Notes: a model not told the origin generated them from the sequence alone. Positions 43,116-52,433 are shown, counted from the first letter of the stretch. The stretch is DNA of 64,000 nucleotides from Brevibacillus brevis (GCF_022026395.1 NZ_CP041767.1:2202501-2266500), one strand, 5' to 3'. Program-made: numbers and translations.

Positions 43116-44831
43116 ATGAACGTAGAGAAAATTCCAGCAACGGAAGGCCCTTATAATCTGGAAAATTATGACGAAGCATATGCGAATTTTGATTGGGCGG
43201 ATGTGGAGAAGCAATTCTCTTGGTATGAGACCGGGAAAGTGAACATGGTGTACGAAGCCATTGATCGACATCTCGCTACTGATCGGAAAGACAAAATTGC
43301 TTTGATGTACAGCAATGCAACGAGAGACGAGACTTATACGTTTGCGCAATTAAGCGAATTATCCAATAAATTCGGGAATGTTTTGCGGAATTTGGGCATT
43401 GTAAAAGGGGACCGCGTTTTCGTCTTTATGCCGCGTTCGCCGGAGCTTTATGTAAGCGTTTTAGGCACGATCAAGATTGGCGCGATTGTAGGGCCGCTGT
43501 TCGAAGCGTTCATGGAAGCAGCAGTGCGTGATCGTTTGGAAAATAGCGAAGCCGTTGCGATCGTTACGACGCCTGCACTCTTGCCGCGCATTCCCGTAAG
43601 CGACCTGCCTGCCCTAAAACACGTGATTGTTGTAGGTGCAGAAGAGGAGCTAAAAGAAGGTCACATCCGCTTTGAAAAAGCGATGGAAGAAGCCTCCACC
43701 GAGCTGGAAATCGAATGGGTCGATCGTGAGGATGGCATGATCCTGCACTATACCTCAGGCTCAACCGGTAAGCCAAAGGGTGTCCTGCATGTCCACAATG
43801 CCATGATCCAGCATTATCAAACTGGGAAATGGATTCTCGACCTGCAAGAGGATGATATTTATTGGTGCACAGCAGACCCAGGCTGGGTAACGGGTACTTC
43901 CTATGGCATTTTTTCGCCTTGGTTGAATGGAGCGACGATTGTTGTACGTGGCGGACGTTTCACTCCCGAAGATTGGTATAAAGTCATTGAGAAAAACAAA
44001 GTATCGATCTGGTTCAGTGCTCCGACTACGTTCCGCATGTTTATGGGGGCAGGGGATGAACTCGTCAAGCAATTTGACCTGTCCAGCCTGCGTCACGTCC
44101 TGAGCGTTGGCGAACCACTCAATCCTGAAGTTGTTCATTGGGGCATGCGCGTGTTCAATCAACGCATTCATGACAACTGGTGGATGACGGAGACAGGTGC
44201 CCAACTAATTTCTAACTATCGCTGTATGGCGATCAAGCCTGGATCGATGGGTAAGCCGTTCCCAGGTATTTATGCAGCGATTATTGACGATCGAGGAAAT
44301 GAGCTGCCGCCGAATCGTATGGGGAACCTGGCAATTCGTGCGGGCTGGCCGGCCATGATGAGACAAATCTGGAACAACCCGGCGAAGTACGAAGAATACT
44401 TCAGCATCCCGGGCTGGTATGTATCCGGGGATTCTGCCTACAAGGATGAAGAAGGCTACTTCTGGTTCCAAGGCCGTATTGATGATGTGATCAATACTTC
44501 CGGTGAGCGAGTCGGTCCGTTTGAAGTAGAGAGCAAGCTGGTGGAGCATCCAGCAGTAGCCGAAGCAGGCGTCATCGGCAAACCGGATCCGGTTCGTGGT
44601 GAAATTATCAAAGCATTCATCGCGCTGCGAGCTGGGTATGAGCCAAGTGAAGCGTTGATGGAAGAAATTCGCAAGTTTGTGAAAGAAGGACTGGCTGCAC
44701 ATGCTGCTCCTCGTGAAATCGAATTCCGCGACAAGCTGCCAAAAACACGTTCCGGAAAAATCATGCGCCGCGTCTTGAAAGCGTGGGAATTAGGTCTACC
44801 GACTGGTGACCTGTCTACAATGGAAGATTAA
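43116..44831 (+). CDS. acsA: Acetyl-CoA synthetase
   Basis: A 571-residue AMP-forming acetate--CoA ligase, practically the length of B. subtilis AcsA. P-loop YTSGSTGKPKG, WWMTETGA, the YVSGDSAY loop and the catalytic lysine in KTRSGKIMRR (also the usual acetylation site) are present. It lets the cell use acetate. No acuABC genes are adjacent. AGGAG precedes the ATG and a bidirectional terminator follows. Confidence 0.93.
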   Translation: MNVEKIPATEGPYNLENYDEAYANFDWADVEKQFSWYETGKVNMVYEAIDRHLATDRKDKIALMYSNATRDETYTFAQLSELSNKFGNVLRNLGIVKGDRVFVFMPRSPELYVSVLGTIKIGAIVGPLFEAFMEAAVRDRLENSEAVAIVTTPALLPRIPVSDLPALKHVIVVGAEEELKEGHIRFEKAMEEASTELEIEWVDREDGMILHYTSGSTGKPKGVLHVHNAMIQHYQTGKWILDLQEDDIYWCTADPGWVTGTSYGIFSPWLNGATIVVRGGRFTPEDWYKVIEKNKVSIWFSAPTTFRMFMGAGDELVKQFDLSSLRHVLSVGEPLNPEVVHWGMRVFNQRIHDNWWMTETGAQLISNYRCMAIKPGSMGKPFPGIYAAIIDDRGNELPPNRMGNLAIRAGWPAMMRQIWNNPAKYEEYFSIPGWYVSGDSAYKDEEGYFWFQGRIDDVINTSGERVGPFEVESKLVEHPAVAEAGVIGKPDPVRGEIIKAFIALRAGYEPSEALMEEIRKFVKEGLAAHAAPREIEFRDKLPKTRSGKIMRRVLKAWELGLPTGDLSTMED

Positions 44832-44837
44832 TCACAG

Positions 44838-44880
44838 GAAAACCATCTCTCGAAAATGTCGGGAGATGGTTTTCTTTTTT
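44838..44880. terminator. Bidirectional terminator
   Basis: GAAAACCATCTC (44838-44849) pairs with GAGATGGTTTTC (44863-44874), followed by TTTTTT, between convergent acsA and czcD. Confidence 0.8.
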
Positions 44881-45899
44881 TAGGAATGGCTATGTTGTTT
44901 ATGATCATGTGGATGGTCGTGGTCATGGTTGTGCTCATGGTTATGATCGTGATCGTGGGAATCGGCTGTTGCCTGGCAATGTAAGTCACCATGTAGAGTA
45001 GAGGAATTCTCAATCTGGATGGTAGCGTGTGTAATGCCGAATTCTTTTTCCAAAAGGACCAGCGCGTCATTTAATACAGGGTAGCTGGGCAAATCGTCTT
45101 GAACAACCAAATGGCATGTCAGGGAATCAAATCCGGAAGTAACCGTCCAAATGTGCAGGTCATGCACTCTGATAACTCCAGGCAGTTGACTGAGTCGCTC
45201 TTCCACTTTTGTTGTATCCAGTCGTGAAGGGGCGCCTTCCAGCAAAATATTGACAGATTCTTTCGTTACGCGCCATGCGCTCAGCATGATTAGGACAGCC
45301 ACGACGATACTGATAATTGGGTCGGCGATGTACCAGCCAAAAGCCCACATCAGGATACCACCAGCGATTGCGCCGACAGAACCGAGAAGATCGCCGAGAA
45401 CGTGGAGATAGGCACTGCGTACATTGACGTTATTTTTGGTATCGCCACGCATGAGTACAATGGCTGCAGCAATATTTGCCAAGAGTCCGACTGTGGCGAT
45501 GATGATCATGGAGCCACTGGCAACCTCAGGCGGATTCCACATGCGTTGGAACCCTTCCCAGAAAATGAACAAGGATATCAGTACAAGTGTCACACCATTG
45601 GTCAGGGCAGCCAAGATTTCAAAACGTTTCAACCCGAATGTTCTCTTTGCAGAAGGTGGTCGTGCAGCGAAATGCACAGCGATTAAGCTCAAAAGAAGCG
45701 CTAATGCATCGCTTAACATATGCCCAGCATCAGAGAGCAACGCCAAACTATTGGTGAGGAAGCCCCCGATGGTTTCTACAACCAAAAATACAGCAATGAT
45801 GAGGAAAGAAATGAGAAGAGCTCGTTTACTGGCTCCTTTTCCATGGTGATGGTGATCGTGACCATGACCATCTCCATGATCGTGATGATGAAAGCCCAT
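44880..45899 (-). CDS. czcD: Cation diffusion facilitator, CzcD-type Zn/Cd/Co exporter
   Basis: A 339-residue CDF antiporter with six membrane helices. The metal site residues are in SDAGHMLSDA (helix 2) and HVLGDLLG (helix 5). A His/Asp-rich N-terminal tail (residues 4-19) and a very His/Asp-rich C-terminus could collect metal. The cytoplasmic C-terminal domain includes RVHDLHIWTVTSG. It should export zinc or cadmium in exchange for protons or potassium. AAGGAGG precedes the ATG; it lies 27 bases after czcO. Confidence 0.9.
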   Translation of the reverse strand: MGFHHHDHGDGHGHDHHHHGKGASKRALLISFLIIAVFLVVETIGGFLTNSLALLSDAGHMLSDALALLLSLIAVHFAARPPSAKRTFGLKRFEILAALTNGVTLVLISLFIFWEGFQRMWNPPEVASGSMIIIATVGLLANIAAAIVLMRGDTKNNVNVRSAYLHVLGDLLGSVGAIAGGILMWAFGWYIADPIISIVVAVLIMLSAWRVTKESVNILLEGAPSRLDTTKVEERLSQLPGVIRVHDLHIWTVTSGFDSLTCHLVVQDDLPSYPVLNDALVLLEKEFGITHATIQIENSSTLHGDLHCQATADSHDHDHNHEHNHDHDHPHDHKQHSHS

Positions 45900-45926
45900 G
45901 ATAGAATCCTCCTTATAGAAAAGAAT

Positions 45927-46967
45927 TTATAGATATTCCACTAGATAAAGGGCGTCTTTTCCTACACCACCCATAAGCGCTGACGCTCTCGTATGCTGCC
46001 AGGGAAGTCCGAGAAAGGATAGGCCAGGTACTTTTGTGATACCCCGAAGATGAATGGGTCTGCCTTTCGAATCCAGCACATCTGGAATACTCAACCAATC
46101 GTAGTTTGGTCGAAAGCCAGTGGCCCACAATACGTTATTGACTGTTGCCTCTGTTCCATCTGCAAAATAAACGGTACGCCCATTAACCTGTACGGCTCGA
46201 GAAACCAACCGCAATGCTCCTGAGCGAGAGAGCTCGCGCACCTGCTTTTTATAGCCGAATATTGGATCGGGTGAGCTGCGCATTTTCTTGCCGATCCAGG
46301 TAGAGTAGGGAGCATCGAGTAATCCAAGTGTCTTCATGTAATCAAATATAGGTTTTCCAAATAGGAAGTTTGGCAAGTAAGAGCGTGATTCTCCCTGTGA
46401 AAAAATAACAGGTCGATGAGCGGCGAGTTCTACCGCAATCTGTGCTCCAGAGTTGCCGCTGCCAACGACAAGGACCGGGCCGTCGATGAGCTGGCTCTCA
46501 TTCTTGTACTGCGAAGTGTGCAGTTGATGAACGGTGTGGTCCAAGCTGTTCGCAATACCTGGGATAAACGGCGTATGAAATGGCCCTGTTGCAATGACGA
46601 CTTGCTTCGCGAAGAGCAGACGGTCTTGTGTCCGTACTTGGAAGCGGAAACCAATTTTGCTGAGTTCCATGACAGTCGTACCCAGCATGACAGGCAATTC
46701 GAAATGTTTGGCGTACAATTCTAGGTAGTCTGCTGCTTCATCCTTGTTCGGGAGCGTATTCCGCTCTCCGGGAAACGCAAGGCCAGGTAGTTGATTATGT
46801 TTACGTGGTGTAAAAAGCACCAGTGAATCGTAGCGTTGCCGCCAACTGTCCCCGATCCGTTGGTTTTGCTCCACGATGACAAAACGACGATTTTTACGCT
46901 TGAGCGCATATCCGAGCGCAAGTCCTGCCTGCCCTCCGCCAATTACGATGACGTCATAATCATTCAT
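45927..46967 (-). CDS. czcO: FAD/NAD(P)-dependent oxidoreductase, CzcO-like
   Basis: A 346-residue flavoprotein with two Rossmann motifs: GGGQAG (FAD) near the N-terminus and GSGNSG (NADP) near residue 173, plus ATGFRP near the C-terminus. It belongs to the flavin monooxygenase-like group often named CzcO and annotated as accessory to CDF transporters; its reaction is unknown. It heads the czcO-czcD operon behind a CadC-type operator at 47024-47043. Confidence 0.82.
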   Translation of the reverse strand: MNDYDVIVIGGGQAGLALGYALKRKNRRFVIVEQNQRIGDSWRQRYDSLVLFTPRKHNQLPGLAFPGERNTLPNKDEAADYLELYAKHFELPVMLGTTVMELSKIGFRFQVRTQDRLLFAKQVVIATGPFHTPFIPGIANSLDHTVHQLHTSQYKNESQLIDGPVLVVGSGNSGAQIAVELAAHRPVIFSQGESRSYLPNFLFGKPIFDYMKTLGLLDAPYSTWIGKKMRSSPDPIFGYKKQVRELSRSGALRLVSRAVQVNGRTVYFADGTEATVNNVLWATGFRPNYDWLSIPDVLDSKGRPIHLRGITKVPGLSFLGLPWQHTRASALMGGVGKDALYLVEYL

Positions 46968-47023
46968 GAGTAGTGCCTTCTTTCTGGTAAGGATTACCTA
47001 CATCATATCACATTCATTATCAT

Positions 47024-47043
47024 ATTCAAGTAATTGTTTGAAT
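47024..47043. promoter_or_regulatory. ArsR/SmtB (CadC)-type operator of czcO-czcD
   Basis: ATTCAA-N8-TTGAAT within a longer imperfect dyad that follows the 12-2-12 plan of SmtB/CadC operators (core TTGAAT halves). It lies between the CadC-like gene and czcO, about 57 bases before the czcO start codon. Confidence 0.65.
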
Positions 47044-47060
47044 GTTTTTTGAAAATCAGC

Positions 47061-47090
47061 AAAAAAGGCCGCCACATTGGTGACGGACCT
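47061..47090 (-). terminator. Terminator of the CadC-like gene
   Basis: On the minus strand a GC-rich stem (47080-47089 with 47067-47075, one bulge) is followed by TTTTTT. Confidence 0.5.
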
Positions 47091-47108
47091 GTTTAAAATC
47101 CAGTGGAT

Positions 47109-47498
47109 TTACGGTTTTTGTTGTTTCAATTCGGCAGCATGTTCAATTCCACACATGATTAAATGGCGGACATGATCATCATCGAGTGAGTAATAGACGA
47201 GCTTGCCACTTTTTCGATAACGGGCGAGACCCATGTTTTTTAACAGTCGCAGATGGTGAGAGGTATTGGGGATCGAACTATTGATAGTTGCTGCGACATC
47301 ACAAACGCATAGTTCTCCTTCAAGCGCCAGCGCGTAAATGATTTTTGCTCGGGTATCGTCTGCGAGAGCCTTGAAGAGAGGGGCGACACCTTCCGTCTCC
47401 ATCATCCTGGGCCGAAGCCTGTTTACTTTTTCTTCATCAATCGTCTGGACTTCACAAACCTCGAGATCAGTGGGAATGCGCTGAATGTCTTCGTTCAC
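47109..47498 (-). CDS. cadC: CadC/CzrA-like ArsR-family metal-responsive repressor
   Basis: A 129-residue winged-helix repressor. ELCVCD gives the two helix-4 cysteines that match C58/C60 of S. aureus CadC, and an N-terminal cysteine (VCEVQTIDEEKV) matches C7; the position of C11 is threonine. NTSHHLRLL is the recognition helix. Cd(II), Pb(II) or Zn(II) binding would release DNA. GTG at 47498 is chosen because GGGGTGA lies 5 bases upstream, and a TATAAT (about 47531) would place the transcript start at the upstream ATG 47522. Confidence 0.8.
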   Translation of the reverse strand: MNEDIQRIPTDLEVCEVQTIDEEKVNRLRPRMMETEGVAPLFKALADDTRAKIIYALALEGELCVCDVAATINSSIPNTSHHLRLLKNMGLARYRKSGKLVYYSLDDDHVRHLIMCGIEHAAELKQQKP

Positions 47499-47626
47499 TT
47501 CATTCACCCCAAACCGTACCATTTTCCACCATTATAAGACGGATACAGGGGGAAGGGAAGGCTGGACAACCTGTTCTTCTTGTAAAAAAAGTAAAGGAGA
47601 AGAAGGAATAAAAGGTGTCTTTATCT

Positions 47627-47647
47627 AAATAGGAATGATACCTATTT
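47627..47647. promoter_or_regulatory. Fur/Zur-type inverted repeat before the permease pair
   Basis: AAATAGG (47627-47633) and CCTATTT (47641-47647) are perfect inverted arms; including the centre the 21-bp site is symmetric at 18 positions. Its core has the 7-1-7 form of Fur-family boxes and resembles the B. subtilis Zur consensus in part. It lies 12 bases before the ribosome site. Confidence 0.5.
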
Positions 47648-47673
47648 GTAAATGGAGAGGAGAGAATTCCCAC

Positions 47674-48678
47674 TTGATTCTGAAGATTCGCCAATTCCTG
47701 GTTGAAATAATCGGGGCGCTCCTGCTTGGACTAAGTGTCGTTTGGTTAACAATGGGCACGGACAGCAGCTTGTTTTCCGGTTGGAGCATTGAGTGGTCCC
47801 CTTTGTGGCTTGATGTGAAAACCTTTTTCCTTAGTATTTGGCTGGAAGCAATCCCGTTTGTCCTCCTGGGTGTATTCTTTTCTGCGTTTATCCAGACATT
47901 TGTGACAGAAGAGCAGGTGAGGCGCTGGACACCGAAGCATCCACTCGTTGCCCTGCCGTTTGCCGGGTTGCTCGGATTTTTGTTCCCCGTATGTGAATGT
48001 GCCATTATCCCTGTGGTTCGTCGTTTGATCCAAAAAGGGATGCCCCTGTCAGTCGGGATTGTTTTCTTATTGGCGGGACCGATTGTGAATCCCGTTGTTT
48101 TGTCATCGACCTATGTCGCTTTCACTCGTCAGCCGGAAATGGCTCTCTACCGGGGCATTGCGGGATTCGTTGTTGCGCTAATTGTAGGCATGCTTGTCTT
48201 CCTGTTTGTCAAAAAAAATCCGATACGGCTTGGCATGGAAGCACAAATCAGTCATGAAGCCGACCATGTAAAAGCGACGGGTGGAAAGCTGTCCTCGACG
48301 TTTGCCCACGCGGTAGATGAATTTTTTGACATGGGAAAATATTTGTTGTTTGGTGCGTTTATCAGTGCGCTTTTACAGGTGTACATCAGCAGGGATACGC
48401 TTATGGACATCGGTCAAACGCCGCTCACCTCCCATTTGGTCATGATGGGGATGGCGTATTTGTTTTCGCTTTGTTCAGAAGCAGATGCGTTTATCGCTGC
48501 TTCCTTTGCCAATACGTTTTCAAGCAGCTCGTTGCTTGCATTTTTGGTTTTCGGCCCCATGCTCGATTTAAAAACGACGTTGATGCTATTTGGAACATTC
48601 CGTTTTGGTTTTGTTATCAAGCTGGTCGTGGCTATTACGCTTTTAGTGATTTGCGTCACCATGCTCATACCGATATAA
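47674..48678 (+). CDS. UPF0718 permease, YcgR/YraQ-like
   Basis: A polytopic membrane protein of 334 residues with about eight helices. The family-defining segment is FPVCECAIIPVVRRLIQKG with its conserved cysteines, followed by AGPIVNPVVL, and a second half with SLCSEADAFIAASF. B. subtilis has the same pair (ycgR-ycgQ), and transport of a metal or a metal-linked compound is suspected but unproven. TTG 47674 is chosen because GGAGAG ends 9 bases upstream; ATG 47635 lies inside the putative operator. Confidence 0.75.
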   Translation: MILKIRQFLVEIIGALLLGLSVVWLTMGTDSSLFSGWSIEWSPLWLDVKTFFLSIWLEAIPFVLLGVFFSAFIQTFVTEEQVRRWTPKHPLVALPFAGLLGFLFPVCECAIIPVVRRLIQKGMPLSVGIVFLLAGPIVNPVVLSSTYVAFTRQPEMALYRGIAGFVVALIVGMLVFLFVKKNPIRLGMEAQISHEADHVKATGGKLSSTFAHAVDEFFDMGKYLLFGAFISALLQVYISRDTLMDIGQTPLTSHLVMMGMAYLFSLCSEADAFIAASFANTFSSSSLLAFLVFGPMLDLKTTLMLFGTFRFGFVIKLVVAITLLVICVTMLIPI

Positions 48679-48688
48679 GGAGGAGAAT

Positions 48689-49687
48689 ATGGATCAGAAC
48701 AAATTGAAGCGTCATCATATCATGCGCAGTTTGATTTTGGCGGGCATTACAGCGTTGTTGGCCTATTTGATCCTGTCGGAAACACTCAGTCACTATCTCG
48801 CACCGCGATTGCACATGTTCAGCTATGTCACGCTCGTCATCCTAGCCCTGTTGACCATTGTCAGCATACGGCAAATTTTTGTAGGCAGTAGCGTTTACGA
48901 TTGCGATTGTGAGGAGCAACACAAAGTTCCGCGTACACCTATCGGCTCCCTTTTGGTTTATGGATTGTTTGTACTCCCCATCGTAATGGGATTTGTCATG
49001 CCGGATAAAATTCTTGGCAGTGATGTCGCACAGAAGCGGGGGATCACGCTGCTCAGCAATGATGTACGAAAGCTGGCGGATGTTACGGCGAACGCGAATG
49101 TGAATGCGAATGCAGAAGAAAATGTGAAGCAGAAAGCAGAAGGAAAAGAAGATGCCGAACAAAGCGTAGAACCACAGCCAGAGGCAACCAATCAAGTAGC
49201 AATACCCCCGGTTCAAGCAACAGACGACGAACAATTGCGACAGCGATTCTCGAACGAGGGATTTGGTGACTTTTACACGGATATCGCCGTCTTTTTACAT
49301 AAACAGCCAGTAATCGAACTCAATGACAAGGTGTTCCTGGACGGACTCACCACGATGGAGCTATATGCAAAAGAATTTGCTGGAAAAGAGCTTGAGACAA
49401 TGGGATTTGTATATCGGCAGCCTGACTTTACCAAGCAGCAGTTTGTCGTAGCGCGTTTTTCCGTCACCTGCTGTACAGCAGATTCCAGTGTTTATGGTGT
49501 TCTGGTGGAAAAAGAGGACGCGAACAAATGGAAAAAGGATAGCTGGGTAAAAGTACGCGGAAAGCTTGAGTTGCGTCAGGTAGACGGGTACGACATGCTT
49601 GTTCTCAAAGCCTCTCAAGTAGAAGCCGTTTCCGCACCCAAAGATCCTTATGTGTATTACAGCTTTGAATCAGCACCAGACAGTTAA
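48689..49687 (+). CDS. UPF0703 / TIGR03943 protein, YcgQ-like
   Basis: A 332-residue partner of the preceding permease. Three N-terminal helices (about 12-28, 40-58, 88-104) are followed by an Ala/Asn/Glu-rich linker (about 130-180) and an extracytoplasmic OB-like domain. YDCDCEEQH after helix 2 and SVTCCTADSS in the final domain are potential metal ligands. It starts 10 bases after the permease gene with AAGGAGG. Exact role unknown. Confidence 0.75.
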   Translation: MDQNKLKRHHIMRSLILAGITALLAYLILSETLSHYLAPRLHMFSYVTLVILALLTIVSIRQIFVGSSVYDCDCEEQHKVPRTPIGSLLVYGLFVLPIVMGFVMPDKILGSDVAQKRGITLLSNDVRKLADVTANANVNANAEENVKQKAEGKEDAEQSVEPQPEATNQVAIPPVQATDDEQLRQRFSNEGFGDFYTDIAVFLHKQPVIELNDKVFLDGLTTMELYAKEFAGKELETMGFVYRQPDFTKQQFVVARFSVTCCTADSSVYGVLVEKEDANKWKKDSWVKVRGKLELRQVDGYDMLVLKASQVEAVSAPKDPYVYYSFESAPDS

Positions 49688-49704
49688 AATGCGGGGGAAC
49701 CGAA

Positions 49705-50154
49705 ATGATCGTGCGACTAGATTTACAGCATGAACAAACGGTACAAAAACTTTGGAACATGCAGCAAAGAGCGTATCGTGTAGAGGCGGAGATAATCGGT
49801 ACAGAAGATATTCCTCCCCTGCGAGAATCGGTAGAACAACTAAGAGCATGTGGAGAAACGTTTTATGGCTACATAGAGGGAGGCGAGCTGGCTGGGGCTG
49901 TATCTTTTTTGATCGAAGGAGATACATTGGATATTCACCGAATGATTGTAGATCCTATTCATTTTCGCAAGGGAATCGCGAGTCAATTGCTCGCCTCTGT
50001 CCACGAGCATGGCAGCAGCAAGATCATCGTCGCGACTGGCTCTTTGAACGAACCGGCCGTTCGGTTGTATGGGAGACATGGTTTTACCTTGACGGATAAA
50101 AAAGAAGTGAAGCCCGGTTTGTGGCTATCTTTTTTCGAGAAAAGGATAAAGTAA
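49705..50154 (+). CDS. GNAT-family N-acetyltransferase
   Basis: A 149-residue acetyltransferase. The acetyl-CoA loop is visible in IHRMIVDPIHFRKGIASQLL, followed by ATGSLNEPAVRLYGRHGF, which is the usual final alpha/beta unit. The substrate is unknown. GGGGG precedes the ATG. The stop codon is followed at once by a hydrolase remnant. Confidence 0.8.
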   Translation: MIVRLDLQHEQTVQKLWNMQQRAYRVEAEIIGTEDIPPLRESVEQLRACGETFYGYIEGGELAGAVSFLIEGDTLDIHRMIVDPIHFRKGIASQLLASVHEHGSSKIIVATGSLNEPAVRLYGRHGFTLTDKKEVKPGLWLSFFEKRIK

Positions 50155-50393
50155 GTCCCCGCACATCCACTGCTATAGAGTATGTTCGTCCGGATGCTCC
50201 GCCCATATTGATTATGCATGGTGATGCAGATGATGTAGTGCCCTATGAACAAAGCGTTGAATTTTTTAATGCATTACGTAGAGCTGGAAACAATGCAAGT
50301 ATGTATAAAATTAAGGGAGCAGGGCACAACGGTTTCACACAACAGCAAACAATGGAAGTTGTTAAAGCTTTTTTCGACGAACATTTAAAATAA
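50151..50393 (+). pseudogene. 3' remnant of an alpha/beta hydrolase gene
   Basis: About 80 codons read as the last third of a carboxylesterase or peptidase-like alpha/beta hydrolase: PPILIMHGDADDVVPYEQS carries the catalytic Asp region and AGHNGF the catalytic His. The nucleophile elbow and everything before it are missing. The fragment begins right at the GNAT stop codon with no ribosome site, so it is the scar of a deletion. Confidence 0.72.
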
Positions 50394-50933
50394 GAGATAG
50401 TGACCTAATAGAGAAGGATCTCATAAAAAAGGATAGTCCCGTGAGCTAGCGAGGGGTTGGCGATATGCTTTTCTTCTTCAACTCAAAACTAAATGACTGG
50501 AATTTTGGCTCCTTTTTAGTCACTAAAAAAACTCCCTAGTACTGCAATGGGGAAGAAGAGAGTTTTAGAGTCGGTCCGATAATTATTGGTGCCTTCGGGG
50601 GAGTCATGGGTTGCGTCCTAAATAGTTAGGTTAGACAACATGGTGGAATTTTATTTATGCAATGTTCCGCGGACGATAGGAGCGGAATCAGGAGAAGATC
50701 TAGGCCATTTTCCTAGGTCTTTTGTATTCGTCGAAATCCCGTTTGTATGCGTAATCCCCTCCAGTAGTCACTAAGTAGGAAGAAGTAGGAAAAAGGTTTA
50801 ACGAGGACTTGCTTTCCGATTTATTGCCTAGGAATAAGGTTACTGTACAAGATTGTCATGCTCATGCTCTTATATAAGTAGGAATAGGTTGGAAAAACAT
50901 TTCCAATATCGCTAAAAATGGAGTGTGGAAAAC
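50394..50933. other. Long intergenic region, no gene seen
   Basis: About 540 bases with stops in all frames. It holds a hairpin TTCCGC/GCGGAA near 50665-50687 and a terminator-like stem at 50696-50723. No protein, tRNA or known riboswitch was recognised. Together with the truncated hydrolase it looks like decayed accessory DNA. Confidence 0.5.
50696..50723 (+). terminator. Terminator-like hairpin in decayed DNA
   Basis: AGATCTAGG pairs with CCTAGGTCT (one G-U) and is followed by TTTT. No intact gene lies directly upstream. Confidence 0.45.
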
Positions 50934-52433
50934 ATGAGAACAAGGGAAAAGAATCATTTCCGTTGCCGGCGGTTCTTGATCCGGATGGTTGGCTTCTCGT
51001 TGGCGGCATCGCTTTGTCTGATCGGACAAGCTTCCGCTGCCGATGATGAGATCCAACTGAAGTGGGAACAGCGTTATACGAAAGAGGAGACGCGGGAGTT
51101 AGTCCAAAAGGTCGTCCCGACGAAAGATGGAGGCGGGCTGGTCTGGGCAAACGGGACGAACAGTGATTATCGCATACTCCCCCCTTTGCTGGTGAAAGCA
51201 GATGGAACGGGTCAGGAAGAATGGTCAAAGCGCATGCCGGAAGAGTTCTTTATCGCCGACGTGGAGCAGGCGAAAGAAGGCGGATATCTAGTGATGGGAG
51301 CGCTGCGCTCGGAGCCGGACAAGCTGCAGTTGATCAAATTGAGTGAAACCGGAGATGAGGAGTGGACGAAAGCAATTGAGGTAGAGGGAGGGGCGATGAT
51401 ACCGGACAGATACGTCCTGCTGTACAGTGATTTCGCCGAAACATTCGACGGTGGTGTGGTCGCAGTAGGCCACAAATACCTCGAAGAGAGTGGACAGTAC
51501 CTATACAATATCGTGAAGATCACAGCATCAGGTGAAATCGAATGGGATAAGCCGTTGAGCAACTCGGCTCATCGGGTTTTTGTTACCAAAAGCGGGGAAA
51601 TGTTTGTCCAAGGCAGTGTGTTCTCCGGCGATGCTCACCTGTACGTGGCAAAGCTGTCCGAAGAAGCGGACAAGCTTTGGGAACATACCTACGAACAGAA
51701 GGGTTCAATCACAATCAAATCAGTCCTCCCATCGACCGATGGCGGGCTTCTCGTCACCGGATACACCAACCGCTTCAACTCTGACCCGGGTTTCGATGAC
51801 ATCGTTGCGTGGCATATCGATTCGGAGGGGAAAGTTGTTTGGCAGAAGCTTTACGATACCGAAGTGGGAAGTGGAGAAGTGTCGGACGGAGAAAGAGGCT
51901 TATTGTTGTCCGAGACAGCGGATGATGGCTACATGCTGATCGGGCTGATGGATTCGATAAACGCTGACCCTTCCAAATGGAATTTCAAGAAGTTGGATCA
52001 CTCTGGCGACCTTTTGTGGGAGAGAACGATCTCGTTCCCGCAAATACGCGTTGCTAATGCGGTTCCCCAGGGAAATGACCAGTACTTGTTATTGGGCGAA
52101 TATTGGGAAAAAAGCACAACAATGGCGGACAAGCGAGACATCTATCTGATCAAATACGGCAAAACAAAAACCATCGTCTCCCTTGAGCCGCAAATGCAAA
52201 TGCACAAACTGAAACTGGATAAAGGCGATACAGAAGAACTTAAGGTTACGGCTGTTTATGATGACGATACCAAAGAAGATCTGACGAACGGGGTTCAATG
52301 GACCTCTTCCAACGAAGAAATGGCCGTGGTTGACGAGAATGGACGAGTTACGGCCAAAGAGAAGGGAAAAGTGCAAATCATCGCAACCTTTCAAGGAAAA
52401 AAAGCAGTATTCTCGGTCCAGGTGAAAGGGTAG
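50934..52433 (+). CDS. Secreted beta-propeller-like protein with a C-terminal Big_2 domain
   Basis: A 499-residue exported protein. A basic N-terminus (RTREKNHFRCRR) precedes a signal helix ending QASAA (about residue 36). Repeated units with a DGGxLVxG-like strand and a following WxxxL strand (for example DGGLLVTGY, DDGYMLIGL) suggest a beta-propeller. The last 80 residues form a bacterial Ig-like group 2 domain (VQWTSSNEEMAVVDENGRVTA-type, split by turns). Probably a surface or matrix protein; function unknown. ATG 50934 is 10 bases after GGAG. Confidence 0.7.
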   Translation: MRTREKNHFRCRRFLIRMVGFSLAASLCLIGQASAADDEIQLKWEQRYTKEETRELVQKVVPTKDGGGLVWANGTNSDYRILPPLLVKADGTGQEEWSKRMPEEFFIADVEQAKEGGYLVMGALRSEPDKLQLIKLSETGDEEWTKAIEVEGGAMIPDRYVLLYSDFAETFDGGVVAVGHKYLEESGQYLYNIVKITASGEIEWDKPLSNSAHRVFVTKSGEMFVQGSVFSGDAHLYVAKLSEEADKLWEHTYEQKGSITIKSVLPSTDGGLLVTGYTNRFNSDPGFDDIVAWHIDSEGKVVWQKLYDTEVGSGEVSDGERGLLLSETADDGYMLIGLMDSINADPSKWNFKKLDHSGDLLWERTISFPQIRVANAVPQGNDQYLLLGEYWEKSTTMADKRDIYLIKYGKTKTIVSLEPQMQMHKLKLDKGDTEELKVTAVYDDDTKEDLTNGVQWTSSNEEMAVVDENGRVTAKEKGKVQIIATFQGKKAVFSVQVKG

